In this document: one piece after another, positions 1-7,351 of the stretch
Layout: each line of letters begins with the position of its first letter
How positions within the stretch are numbered: position 1 is the first letter of the stretch
NCBI GenBank assembly: GCA_903832075.1
Contig: CAILAF010000188.1
Location: 1-13,553, forward strand
Source: an uncultured Chitinophagaceae bacterium
Lineage (GTDB): Bacteria > Bacteroidota > Bacteroidia > Chitinophagales > Chitinophagaceae
Direction: 5' to 3'
Length of the DNA: 13,553 bases
Made by a program: the position numbers and the translations under genes
Notes under the pieces: generated by a model
Seen by the model: only the letters and a program-made list of their open reading frames with translations
Told to the model about the DNA's origin: nothing
Databases searched by the model: none

Positions 1-630
1 AATTCAACGAGAAATAAATTATTTGATCAGATAATAAAATTTACTCAAGAAAAATCAGCATCACCTGTTAGTCCATTTGCTTTATTAGTGATTTCACAAT
101 TGTTCGATAGCCCAAATGATTTAGAAAGAAAGTATAATGCTTTGCAGCCTTCTGCAAAAACAGGAGCCTATGCAAGAACAATTGAACAAACAATAAAAGA
201 ATCTAAAATAGGTGCGGTTGGATCAATGGCAATTGATTTTACACAAAATGATACTGCTAATCACCCGGTTACTTTATCTTCTTTCAAAGGTAAATATGTG
301 TTGGTAGATTTTTGGGCAAGTTGGTGCAAACCATGTAGAGAAGAAAATCCTAATGTAGTTGCCGCACATAATGCTTATAAAAATAAAAATTTTACTGTAT
401 TAAGTGTTTCATTAGATCAGCAAAAACTAAATTGGTTACAAGCAATTAAGCAAGATAATCTTACTTGGACGCATGTTAGCGATTTAAAATATTGGAACAA
501 TGCTGTTGCACAATTATATCATGTACAAAGTATTCCGCAGAATTTTTTGGTTGATCCGACCGGAAAAATCATTGCAAAAGATTTGCGTGGGGAAGAGTTA
601 AATAGAAAACTAAAAGAGTTATTGCAATAA
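1..630 (+). CDS. TlpA-like thiol-disulfide oxidoreductase, 5' end outside window
   Basis: The reading frame is open from base 1 to the TAA at 628-630, giving at least 209 residues. A GTG at 88 could be mistaken for a start, but the 29 codons before it are stop-free. They encode a helical stretch ending in SPVSPFALLV, typical of the linker between a DUF4369-type N-terminal domain and the thioredoxin domain in Bacteroidetes TlpA proteins. The thioredoxin fold covers about residues 70-209 of the visible part. It has the redox motif WCKPC (Cys109 and Cys112), a preceding VDFWAS strand, and the cis-proline in QSIPQNF near residue 179. TlpA/ResA-type proteins normally work outside the cytoplasmic membrane, reducing or isomerising disulfides of envelope proteins or apocytochromes. 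The signal peptide, if any, is not in view. The domain call is firm; the physiological partner is unknown. Confidence 0.9.
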   Translation, partial: NSTRNKLFDQIIKFTQEKSASPVSPFALLVISQLFDSPNDLERKYNALQPSAKTGAYARTIEQTIKESKIGAVGSMAIDFTQNDTANHPVTLSSFKGKYVLVDFWASWCKPCREENPNVVAAHNAYKNKNFTVLSVSLDQQKLNWLQAIKQDNLTWTHVSDLKYWNNAVAQLYHVQSIPQNFLVDPTGKIIAKDLRGEELNRKLKELLQ

Positions 631-634
631 TTTT

Positions 635-982
635 CTAAAAAATTTCTTTAAACAATTTTTCGTCAAAGCCAATGGATATAATGCTTCCATCTTCTTCAAT
701 GATGGGGCGTTTAATTAAGCTTGTTTTCTCAGTCATTAAATCAATTGCAGCTTTTTCAGAAGTTATTTTGATTTGGATGGAATTATCTAATTCACGCCAA
801 GTGCTGCTTTTTTTATTAAAAAAACTTTCCCATCCTTTTTGCTGACTCCAGATTTTCAGCTTAGCTTTTGTAACACCTTCTGTTTTGTAATTATAAAAAA
901 TATATTTCACTTTGTGTTTATCCAGCCAGGTTAAAGTTTTTTTTACTGTGTTGCAATTAGGGATTCCGTAAACTGTATACAT
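635..982 (-). CDS. Spx/MgsR/YffB-like protein of the ArsC family
   Basis: The gene encodes 115 residues and starts at the ATG complementary to 980-982. It has the ArsC-family thioredoxin-like fold. The N-terminal strand YGIPNC brings Cys10 into the CNTVKK motif (single cysteine, no CXXC). It is followed by a TWRELD segment (residues 61-66) and KRPII near residues 91-95, where the family has its conserved arginine-proline. This matches the Spx/MgsR/YffB branch, whose members are often labelled arsenate reductase. There are no arsenic genes nearby and no other cysteines for the classical thioredoxin-coupled relay, so a glutathione- or thiol-linked reductase or regulatory role is more likely than arsenate resistance (inference). 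Its end lies 4 bases from the end of the convergent TlpA-like gene, which suggests at most a loose thiol-redox link. Confidence 0.85.
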   Translation of the reverse strand: MYTVYGIPNCNTVKKTLTWLDKHKVKYIFYNYKTEGVTKAKLKIWSQQKGWESFFNKKSSTWRELDNSIQIKITSEKAAIDLMTEKTSLIKRPIIEEDGSIISIGFDEKLFKEIF

Positions 983-1077
983 AGTTGTTATTGTTAAGTG
1001 AAATTAATTGTTTATGCGTTCATTTGCACAATTAATACAAAATAAAATTACAAATACATTATTTTGCGTTATTAAAC

Positions 1078-3543
1078 ATGGCAAAGAAATTTTATTTTAT
1101 CTTATTTTTTTTCATTTCATTGAATGAAACTATATCTGCTCAAAATAGTGGAGCTAAATCATCTGCCGGAACAATACTTGGAAATATTGTTGATGTTCAA
1201 ACAGAAAAACCTATTCCTTTCGCAACACTTCATCTATTAGCCAAAATGGATTCTGCAAAAAAAATTACACAGGTTGCTGATAAGAATGGATCTTTCGATT
1301 TTGAAAAAGTTCCATATGGGTATTATCGTTTGACTATTCAAGCAACTGGATTTGCCAATTATATTTTGGATAGTATTTATGTAAGAGAAAATAAAAGTGA
1401 TTTTAATTTGAATGATTTGAAAATGAAAATTGTTACTTCTGATTTGAATGAAGTTGTAGTCTATGCCGAAAAACCTTTGATAGAAAATAAAGATGGGAAA
1501 TTAATTTATAATGCTGGGGAAAGTGCATTAAATAATGGAGCAAGTGCCGCTGAGATGTTAAAGAACATGCCATTAATGAATACTGACCCTGATGGATCCC
1601 TTTTGTTAAGAGGTAAGCCACCACTGATTTTGATGGATGAAAAACCAACTAATTTAAGTGGGCAACAATTACAAGATTTTTTGGAAAGTTTGCCAGCGAA
1701 TGTTGTTGAAAAAGTTGAGATTATGATTAATCCACCACCCGAATATGCAAGTTATGATGGCGGTGTAATAAATATTGTTACTAAAAAAGGACGAATAGGT
1801 TTATATGCAAGATTCGCTGTTAGCAGTGGAACAAGGGGCGAGGCAAGTGCATCATCTAATCTTAATTATAGAACGAACAAATTAAATATTAATGCTAATA
1901 TCGGTATGGGTATGTCGAAAGGTATTGGCAGTTCTTATTCGCGTAGAGAAAATATTTATACTGATTCAGTGAATTTTTTATATACCGATGGTTCATTTCA
2001 TAATCAAAATTGGTATCCTAATATTCGTGTGCAAACCGATTATGAATTCAATAAAGAAAATATCATCAATTTTGTATATCAAGGAAATACGAGTTATTAT
2101 GATAATAATAGTCATACATTATATACCAATTTAGATAGTTTAAAAAATCTTAGGTCTGCAAGTAATAGAACTAATCAATATAATGGAAATGGCTATAATC
2201 ATGGCTTTAGTGCATCTTATCAGTGGAAGGGAAAGAATCCGGTAGAAAAATTACAAGTACAAACCGGATATAATTTTGGGTTGAATGATAACATAAGAGA
2301 TTTTTATCAATCATTTTTATTGGCTAATTTTTCTCCAAGTGGAATTGATTCTACGCAAAACCAGTTCACTAATAACTATTCTAATTCTTATTATGCTCGA
2401 GTTAACTATAATAAACCTTTGAATGATTCCGGTAATAATGTTTTTACGACGGGTACAGCTTTCTATCAAAATGATTATCACAATATTTTAAATACTAACT
2501 TTCTTAATACTATTAACAATACGTATGTGTTGAATAATTTGTTGAGTAACGATTTTTATTTTCATCAAAGTATTTTTGTTGCACGTGCTGGTTTGATTAT
2601 GACATTACCACTTAGTTGGAAAGTAATAGCTAATCTTCAAAGCGAATACACTTATACAAATTTTGATTTTGTGAAAAGCAATGCACCCAATGTAAATAAT
2701 GGATATTGGTCAATATTGCCAAGTATTACTTTTCGAAAGGAATTTAATAAGGAATTTAATATGGCATTGGTTTATCGCGAATCAATTCGAAGGCCTGGAC
2801 TGGGAGAACTCAATCCCAGCATAGATTACAGCGATCCTTACAATATTCGTTTCGGTAATCCTTATTTGTCTCCATCGCTTGTAGATAATTATGATTTTAG
2901 TATTAATTATGTAACTAAGGATTTTAATATAAATGGTTCATTCGGGTATAATAAAATGAAAAATGTTTTTAATATAATTAGAACATTATTGGATTCAGGT
3001 AAAACACAAACTACTTATGAAAACATTTCTGATCAGAATGAATATCAGGCAAGTTTTGCAAGTGGTATTACATTGTCAAAAGAATGGAGAATAAATTTAA
3101 ATAGCGGATATAATTATTATCAATATAGTGATAAACAAAAGACATTGTACAAATATCAGGATGGAGGTTCATTGTATAGTTCAATAAGTTTTACATTTTC
3201 GCCGGATCATTTAACTATTATTGAAGGTAATACCCGTTACAGCAAATATGCAAATCCACAAGGAACAAGTAGAAGCAGTGTTTCAATGGCATTTGGTGTG
3301 CAAAGAAAATTTTTTAATAAAAAAATGGTAGTCGCCATTAATGCAGTGGATCCTTTTGGTTTATTGAAATACAGCAGTTTTACTTATGCTCCTAACTTTT
3401 ATGTTGAAAGTTTCAGCCAAAGCAACACAAAAAATTTCAGACTTACTATTAGTTATCAATTAAGTAAAGTAAGAGTTAGAAGTAACTTGAGTGATAAACA
3501 AAAAAGCGATGCAATAGAAAATTTGCAGAATAAAAAAAGTTAA
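1078..3543 (+). CDS. TonB-dependent-receptor-like outer-membrane beta-barrel protein
   Basis: The gene encodes 821 residues. A Sec signal peptide (residues 1-21, basic MAKK then a Phe/Ile-rich core, cleavage after ISA) sends it to the envelope. Residues about 32-105 are a carboxypeptidase-regulatory-like beta-sandwich, with the GTILGNIVD opening, a KPIPFATLHL strand and a YGYYRLTIQATGF strand. Residues about 122-237 form a plug-like domain (LNEVVVYAEKP, then LLRGKPPLILMD, then VEKVEIMINPPPEYASYDGG, ending INIVTKK). The rest, to about residue 805, is aromatic- and Asn/Tyr-rich alternating sequence expected for a large barrel, as in the OMP_b-brl_3 family. Members of this group lack an obvious TonB box and often have no SusD partner; none is present here. 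The substrate cannot be told from sequence. The gene stands alone and ends directly against the next convergent gene. Confidence 0.88.
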   Translation: MAKKFYFILFFFISLNETISAQNSGAKSSAGTILGNIVDVQTEKPIPFATLHLLAKMDSAKKITQVADKNGSFDFEKVPYGYYRLTIQATGFANYILDSIYVRENKSDFNLNDLKMKIVTSDLNEVVVYAEKPLIENKDGKLIYNAGESALNNGASAAEMLKNMPLMNTDPDGSLLLRGKPPLILMDEKPTNLSGQQLQDFLESLPANVVEKVEIMINPPPEYASYDGGVINIVTKKGRIGLYARFAVSSGTRGEASASSNLNYRTNKLNINANIGMGMSKGIGSSYSRRENIYTDSVNFLYTDGSFHNQNWYPNIRVQTDYEFNKENIINFVYQGNTSYYDNNSHTLYTNLDSLKNLRSASNRTNQYNGNGYNHGFSASYQWKGKNPVEKLQVQTGYNFGLNDNIRDFYQSFLLANFSPSGIDSTQNQFTNNYSNSYYARVNYNKPLNDSGNNVFTTGTAFYQNDYHNILNTNFLNTINNTYVLNNLLSNDFYFHQSIFVARAGLIMTLPLSWKVIANLQSEYTYTNFDFVKSNAPNVNNGYWSILPSITFRKEFNKEFNMALVYRESIRRPGLGELNPSIDYSDPYNIRFGNPYLSPSLVDNYDFSINYVTKDFNINGSFGYNKMKNVFNIIRTLLDSGKTQTTYENISDQNEYQASFASGITLSKEWRINLNSGYNYYQYSDKQKTLYKYQDGGSLYSSISFTFSPDHLTIIEGNTRYSKYANPQGTSRSSVSMAFGVQRKFFNKKMVVAINAVDPFGLLKYSSFTYAPNFYVESFSQSNTKNFRLTISYQLSKVRVRSNLSDKQKSDAIENLQNKKS

Positions 3544-4059
3544 TTAAACTGCTTTTGCTGTTTTAATCTTATTCATTAACCAACTTTCTTTTACAGGAAT
3601 TAACCAATTATTCAGTAAGTCTTTTTTTGTTGATACAAGATTATTGAAATACAAAGTATCCAAATCGATAAAACTATTTTCAATTGCATAATTTAATTGA
3701 GAGAAGGGTAACAATTGGATTTTATCTTTTACCAAAAATGCCAAGCTTTGGCGATCGATTAAGTTGATAGAAAATTGCTTTTCAATTTCCTGAACAAAAC
3801 GCGCAACTGCATCTATTGCACGACCACAAATTCTGTCATCACTATCATCTGCCATAAAAACAATTATTTGTCCAAAAAACAAATTGGCATAGCCTTTTAC
3901 AGCTGCACCATGGCTTTCCCAATTACTTACAAATTCGTTTAAAATATTTTCTAATTGCAATGCTTCATTGATGGATAATAGACGATTGCTTTGATATATC
4001 CAGACTTTTGATTCTGAATGAAAATCTTCGGGAATATGTTCTTGATAATAAAGTTTCAT
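3544..4059 (-). CDS. Conserved Bacteroidetes protein of the 'VWIYQSNR' family, function unknown
   Basis: The gene encodes 171 residues starting at the ATG complementary to 4057-4059. It has the hallmarks of a small soluble family that I recall from Flavobacteriia and Chitinophagia: VWIYQSNR (residues 19-26), an NWESHG segment (46-51), the ICGRAIDAVARFVQ segment (77-90), NLIDRQSLAF (99-108), and a C-terminal LYFNNLV ... ESWL. Database entries for this family are often called 'ABC transporter ATPase'. No Walker A, signature or Walker B motif is visible, so that name looks wrong. There is no signal peptide or membrane segment. It is the last gene of the leftward Fe-S cluster, 15 bases after the 72-residue membrane protein. 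In relatives, as I recall, it sits beside the same CCG-domain gene, which hints at a linked function (inference). The reaction or role is unknown. Confidence 0.75.
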   Translation of the reverse strand: MKLYYQEHIPEDFHSESKVWIYQSNRLLSINEALQLENILNEFVSNWESHGAAVKGYANLFFGQIIVFMADDSDDRICGRAIDAVARFVQEIEKQFSINLIDRQSLAFLVKDKIQLLPFSQLNYAIENSFIDLDTLYFNNLVSTKKDLLNNWLIPVKESWLMNKIKTAKAV

Positions 4060-4074
4060 AATATTTTTCAGAAT

Positions 4075-4293
4075 TTATTTGTTCTCTGATTTTTCAGATG
4101 ATGAATAAAAATAAGCACCTACTATTGATGCCAATACTTTCCAGAATAAATTTTCAAATCCAAAAATTTTATTCCAGTCAAATTCTTTTGGTTTGATAAT
4201 TATGTCTACCAAAATATCAGCAATCAAGATAAAACCGATAAATATTATAATGCTGCTGATAATAAATTTTTTCCAATCAATTTTGTTTCTCAT
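4075..4293 (-). CDS. Small two-helix membrane protein, function unknown
   Basis: I start this gene at the ATG complementary to 4291-4293 (72 residues). The longer frame would need a TTG at 4329 deep inside the upstream gene. The chosen ATG follows an A-rich AAAAAAGAAA leader, usual for this phylum. The sequence opens with a basic stretch (MRNKIDWKKF). A first hydrophobic helix (about 9-33) follows, then a charged loop with KPKEFDWNK, a second helix (about 46-64), and a hydrophilic tail rich in Ser/Glu/Lys. It overlaps the 3' end of the preceding gene by 17 bases, suggesting translational coupling. Its layout (Trp-Lys before helix 1, Asp after it, second helix, charged Glu/Lys tail) mirrors the upstream neighbour, so the two may be diverged duplicates. 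I do not recognise a family. Confidence 0.6.
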   Translation of the reverse strand: MRNKIDWKKFIISSIIIFIGFILIADILVDIIIKPKEFDWNKIFGFENLFWKVLASIVGAYFYSSSEKSENK

Positions 4294-4516
4294 TTTCTTT
4301 TTTAAAGCTTTGTAAAAATCTTTTACCAAAAATCAAACTCATTGTTATACAAAAAACAAAAACCTGAACAATATAACCGATAATCACTTTAGATAACTTA
4401 AGGTCAGGCTCATTATACCTTCCTGATATCCAGTCAAAGAGAACTGAAATAACCAAACAAATTATTGCATAAACAAAAAGCATCTTCCAGCTAATATTGC
4501 TAAAAAATTTTTTCAT
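4277..4516 (-). CDS. Small two-helix membrane protein, function unknown
   Basis: The gene encodes 79 residues, starting at the ATG complementary to 4514-4516, only 7 bases after the stop of the CCG-domain Fe-S gene. The N-terminus is basic (MKKFF). The first hydrophobic helix runs about 11-29 and ends at DWISGR; an acidic/basic loop (NEPDLKLSK) follows, then a second helix about 43-63 and a lysine- and glutamate-rich tail. There is one cysteine in each helix (Cys20 and Cys56) and no known motif. The tight spacing upstream and the 17-base overlap with the next membrane protein place it in the Fe-S transcript. A membrane accessory role to the Fe-S proteins is possible but not shown. The AT-rich, low-complexity hydrophobic coding matches its neighbours, so there is no sign of recent import. 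Confidence 0.62.
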   Translation of the reverse strand: MKKFFSNISWKMLFVYAIICLVISVLFDWISGRYNEPDLKLSKVIIGYIVQVFVFCITMSLIFGKRFLQSFKKENEKQN

Positions 4517-4523
4517 AAAAAAA

Positions 4524-5303
4524 TTATGCTAAAGATTGTTCAATTAATTCTGCAATATCCAAAACTTGCACTTCATTTTCTTTTTCTTTATTCTTAACGC
4601 CATCAAGCATCATCGTATTGCAAAAAGGACAGGCACTTGCAATTACAGTTGCACCGGTTTCTAACGCTTCATCGGCTCTTTCAATATTAATTCTTTTATT
4701 GCCGGGTTCATCTTCTTTGAACATTTGAGCACCACCGGCACCACAGCACAAACCCTTGCTGCGGCAGCGTTTCATCTCAATCAATTCTGCATTCAATGTT
4801 TCTAAAACTTTTCGTGGCGCTTCATAAATATTATTTGCTCTGCCTAAATAGCAACTATCGTGATAAGAAATTTTTGTTCCTTTAAAATCATTTTCTTCTT
4901 TTAGTTTTATTTTGCCTTCATCAATTAATTGTTGTAGAAATGTAGTATGATGAATGACTTCATAATGACCACCCAATTCTGCATATTCGTTTTTCAAAAT
5001 ATTAAAACAATGCGGACAAGTAGTTACAATTTTTTTGATGCCATAACCATTTAATATTTGAATATTGTTATACGCCATCATCTGAAATAAAAACTCGTTG
5101 CCTGCTCTTCTTGCAGGATCGCCGGTACAGGTTTCTTCTTTTCCTAATATGGCATATTTAATTTCCACTTTATTTAAAATAGCGGCAAATGCTTTTGTTA
5201 TTTTTTGAGCACGCACATCAAAACTTCCGGCGCAGCCAACCCAAAATAAAATTTCCGGTGTTTCGCCATTTGCCATCATTTCGGCCATTGTATTCACTTT
5301 CAT
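4524..5303 (-). CDS. CCG-domain (Fe-S)-binding protein, HdrB/LutA/GlpC-C-terminal type
   Basis: The gene encodes 259 soluble residues. Two cysteine-rich CCG repeats are visible. The first has Cys24 (WVGCAGS), Cys59 (TCTGDP) and CPHC at 96-99. The second has Cys151 (HDSCYLGR), Cys186-Cys187 (CCGAGGAQMF) and CPFC at 225-228. Only the second repeat keeps the adjacent Cys-Cys. Such domains bind a non-cubane or 4Fe-4S cluster and form the catalytic or electron-accepting part of heterodisulfide reductase HdrB/HdrD, lactate-utilisation LutA and glycerol-3-phosphate dehydrogenase GlpC. Here the gene follows a membrane-anchored 4Fe-4S protein by 24 bases, so the two probably form one complex at the inner membrane. 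No FAD dehydrogenase lies in the window, so the substrate remains open. The start at 5303 gives the usual MKVxTMAEM opening of the family. Confidence 0.88.
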   Translation of the reverse strand: MKVNTMAEMMANGETPEILFWVGCAGSFDVRAQKITKAFAAILNKVEIKYAILGKEETCTGDPARRAGNEFLFQMMAYNNIQILNGYGIKKIVTTCPHCFNILKNEYAELGGHYEVIHHTTFLQQLIDEGKIKLKEENDFKGTKISYHDSCYLGRANNIYEAPRKVLETLNAELIEMKRCRSKGLCCGAGGAQMFKEDEPGNKRINIERADEALETGATVIASACPFCNTMMLDGVKNKEKENEVQVLDIAELIEQSLA

Positions 5304-5327
5304 CGTTAACTTATTTCAATTAAAAAA

Positions 5328-6656
5328 TTAATTCATTTCACTTACCCATTTATCTCTTTCATCGGGTGATAATTTCCATGGTGCAAAATTATTTTCAATA
5401 CTGCTAAACATGCTGTTCCATTCTTGCGGTGCATTGCTTTCTTCCATAATTAAATAACGGCGCAATTGAACAATAATATCCAATGGAGAAATACTTACCG
5501 GACATTCTTCCACACATGCATTGCAGGTAGTGCATGCACGCAATTCTTCTTCACTAATATAATCTCTCAACAAAGATTTATTATCGTCTTTAAAAGTTTT
5601 ATTCAGATTGATATTTTTTCCTACTTCTTCCAAACGATCTCTGGTCTTCATCATGATGCTTCTCGGACTTAATAATTTTCCTGTAATGTTTGCCGGACAT
5701 GATGAAGTACATCTGCCACATTCGGTACAACTATACGCATCCAATAAATTTTTCCAACTTAAATCAAACACATCTTTAGCACCGAATTTTTTTATATGCT
5801 CTTGCGCTGTATCGGCTGTTGGTGCTAATTCAGGTTGCATGGAATACAAAACTTCTTTTTGAATTTCGGGCATGTTTTTCATTTTACCCTGCGGTTCTAA
5901 TCTTGCATAATACGCATTAGGAAATGCAAATAAAATATGTAAATGTTTTGAATAAGGTAAATAATTTAAGAAAGCAAAAATGCCGACAATATGCATCCAC
6001 CAACAAATTCTTTCAAACACAACTAAAGTTTCACTGCTATAATTTTTAAGAAGTGGTTGATAAAAATGAGAGATGGCAAAATTGCCGGTAAGATGCTCTG
6101 CATAATGTCCGAAACCTCTTGCTTGTAATAAAGTATCGCAAGCATTCATCTTTAAAAACAAACTCATCAAAATAATTTCGGTAATTAAAATGTAATTGGC
6201 ATCACTTCTTGGCCATCCGTTTAAATCCTTGCTGACAAAGCGTTTCAGCTTAAGTATATTTCTTCTAACTAAAAATATTATGCAAATGATTAAAACACTG
6301 AAAGCTAAAATTTCAAAACCATTAATCAACCAAATATATAATTCGCCCAAAAATTTTGCAAACAAACGATGTGTTCCAGCAATGCCATCCAATAATATTT
6401 CTAATACTTCAACATTCACAATAATAAATCCTGCATAAATAACAAAATGCATTACGGCAACTAATGGATTCTTGAACATTTTCTTTTGCCCGAATGCTAA
6501 TAACAAAACATTTTTCCAACGTAGTGAAGAATTATTATTCAGATCTTCATCTCTTCCCAATAAAATATTTCGTTTTATTTGTCCAATTTTTCCAGAGAAT
6601 AAATAAATGGCAATACCGGAAATAAGAATGAATAAAATTTGAGGAATATACTGCAT
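5328..6656 (-). CDS. Membrane-anchored 4Fe-4S dicluster electron-transfer protein (HdrD/GlpC-like N-terminal partner)
   Basis: The gene encodes 442 residues. The N-terminal 240 are membrane-embedded, with about five hydrophobic helices near 5-21, 64-88, 106-130, 152-170 and 213-232. Histidines in or beside helices (His70 in AVMHFV, His222 in WWMHIV, His238/His240) could bind heme b, as in NarI/HdrE-like subunits; this is inference. The cytoplasmic C-terminal part carries two classical 4Fe-4S motifs. The first is Cys310, Cys313, Cys316 with Cys320-Pro; the second is Cys375, Cys378, Cys381 with Cys385-Pro. The protein probably carries electrons between the CCG protein encoded just downstream and the quinone pool. 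It is the first gene of the leftward cluster and diverges from the phosphoribosyltransferase gene. It is well matched to a Bacteroidetes-wide '(Fe-S)-binding protein', whose donor I do not know. Confidence 0.87.
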   Translation of the reverse strand: MQYIPQILFILISGIAIYLFSGKIGQIKRNILLGRDEDLNNNSSLRWKNVLLLAFGQKKMFKNPLVAVMHFVIYAGFIIVNVEVLEILLDGIAGTHRLFAKFLGELYIWLINGFEILAFSVLIICIIFLVRRNILKLKRFVSKDLNGWPRSDANYILITEIILMSLFLKMNACDTLLQARGFGHYAEHLTGNFAISHFYQPLLKNYSSETLVVFERICWWMHIVGIFAFLNYLPYSKHLHILFAFPNAYYARLEPQGKMKNMPEIQKEVLYSMQPELAPTADTAQEHIKKFGAKDVFDLSWKNLLDAYSCTECGRCTSSCPANITGKLLSPRSIMMKTRDRLEEVGKNINLNKTFKDDNKSLLRDYISEEELRACTTCNACVEECPVSISPLDIIVQLRRYLIMEESNAPQEWNSMFSSIENNFAPWKLSPDERDKWVSEMN

Positions 6657-6692
6657 ACAACTCGTTTGTGCTGCTAAGATAGTTGATAAGTT

Positions 6693-6721
6693 GAAAGATA
6701 ATTGCGTAGATTTATTGACAA
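6693..6721 (-). promoter_or_regulatory. Possible Bacteroidetes-type promoter for the Fe-S cluster
   Basis: On the minus strand, TTG (complement of 6719-6721) is followed after 18 bases by TATCTTTC (complement of 6693-6700). This is one mismatch from the Bacteroidetes -7 consensus TAnnTTTG, with a plausible -33 TTG. The predicted transcription start would lie about 30 bases before the ATG at 6656. The match is weak in so AT-rich a region. Confidence 0.28.
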
Positions 6722-6750
6722 CTTTGTATTTATTTTGAACAAAGATTTTT

Positions 6751-7248
6751 ATGATTGAAAAAAATTATATACTTACTAAAGAGCAGGCGATTCAAAAGTT
6801 AGAACGGCTTGCATTAGAAGTTGCAGAACGATTGCAAGGCGATGATGCTGAGTTGGTGATTATTGGTGTTCGCAATAGTGGTTCTGTGATTGCAGAAAAG
6901 ATTGGGGTATTAGTAAAAAAATATTTATCCAATCCGGTTGAAGTAATTACTGCACAATTGGATAAGGATTTTCCGGTTGATGTTGTATTAAGCAAATCAA
7001 TTGACTTCAATCAAAAGAATGTGTTGATTGTTGATGATGTTTCTAATAATGGTAAAACTTTATTGTACACGCTGAAACCATTGCTGGCATTTCATCCTAA
7101 AAGAGTTCAAACTTTGGTCTTAGTTGAAAGAATGCATAAATTATTTCCGGTAAAGCCTGATTATGTTGGATTATCTGTTGCCACTACTTTAGAGGATCAT
7201 ATTCATGTTGAAGTTAAAGATGGCGAAGTGGAAGGTGCCTATTTATAA
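6751..7248 (+). CDS. PyrR-like phosphoribosyltransferase
   Basis: The gene encodes 165 residues of a type I phosphoribosyltransferase. The PRPP-binding loop is VLIVDDVSNNGKTL (residues 91-104), with Asp95-Asp96 for ribose hydroxyl contact. An earlier IIGVRNSGSVIAEKI segment (residues 37-51) is the family's pyrophosphate-loop region. The C-terminal half (LVERMHKLFPVKPDYVGLSV) closely follows PyrR, the RNA-binding pyrimidine regulator with uracil phosphoribosyltransferase activity. It is slightly shorter than typical PyrR (about 178-180), lacks the usual LDITLYRDD-like stretch before the PRPP loop, and has SNNGK instead of the common YTGR. No pyrimidine gene is adjacent and no attenuator hairpin is seen upstream, so a regulatory role is doubtful; nucleobase salvage is possible. 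The base specificity is not determinable here. Confidence 0.8.
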   Translation: MIEKNYILTKEQAIQKLERLALEVAERLQGDDAELVIIGVRNSGSVIAEKIGVLVKKYLSNPVEVITAQLDKDFPVDVVLSKSIDFNQKNVLIVDDVSNNGKTLLYTLKPLLAFHPKRVQTLVLVERMHKLFPVKPDYVGLSVATTLEDHIHVEVKDGEVEGAYL

Positions 7249-7278
7249 ATGATAATTTTCTTCATTATTTTTTCGTTA

Positions 7279-7310
7279 TTGAATGAAATCAATAAATCTT
7301 CTTAAAATTG
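7279..7310 (+). promoter_or_regulatory. Possible Bacteroidetes-type promoter for the phosphohexomutase gene
   Basis: TTG at 7279-7281 is followed after 21 bases by TAAAATTG at 7303-7310, one mismatch from the -7 consensus TAnnTTTG. Transcription would start about 35 bases before the ATG at 7352. The evidence is weak because similar words occur by chance in AT-rich DNA. Confidence 0.25.
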
Positions 7311-7351
7311 TTATAGAATAAAATATCAATTAATTAAAAACATCAACATTT

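Noticed and set aside
88..90. GTG as the start of the first gene
   Set aside because: The frame is open from base 1 and the upstream codons fit the TlpA-family linker, so the gene is truncated by the window edge.
635..982. Arsenate reductase naming of the ArsC-family gene
   Set aside because: No ars genes are nearby and the sequence fits the Spx/MgsR/YffB branch better.
1023..1066. TTTG and TATTTTG words upstream of the outer-membrane barrel gene as a promoter
   Set aside because: The spacing of 33 bases is far outside the expected range of about 17-23, and the -7 word is one base short.
4294..4329. Extended N-terminus of the 72-residue membrane protein from a TTG at 4329
   Set aside because: It would overlap the upstream gene by 53 bases and uses a poor start; the ATG at 4293 has an A-rich leader.
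5466..5862. Rightward open frames opposite the 4Fe-4S gene
   Set aside because: They lie antisense to conserved cysteine motifs, encode no recognisable domain and follow from codon bias of the true gene.
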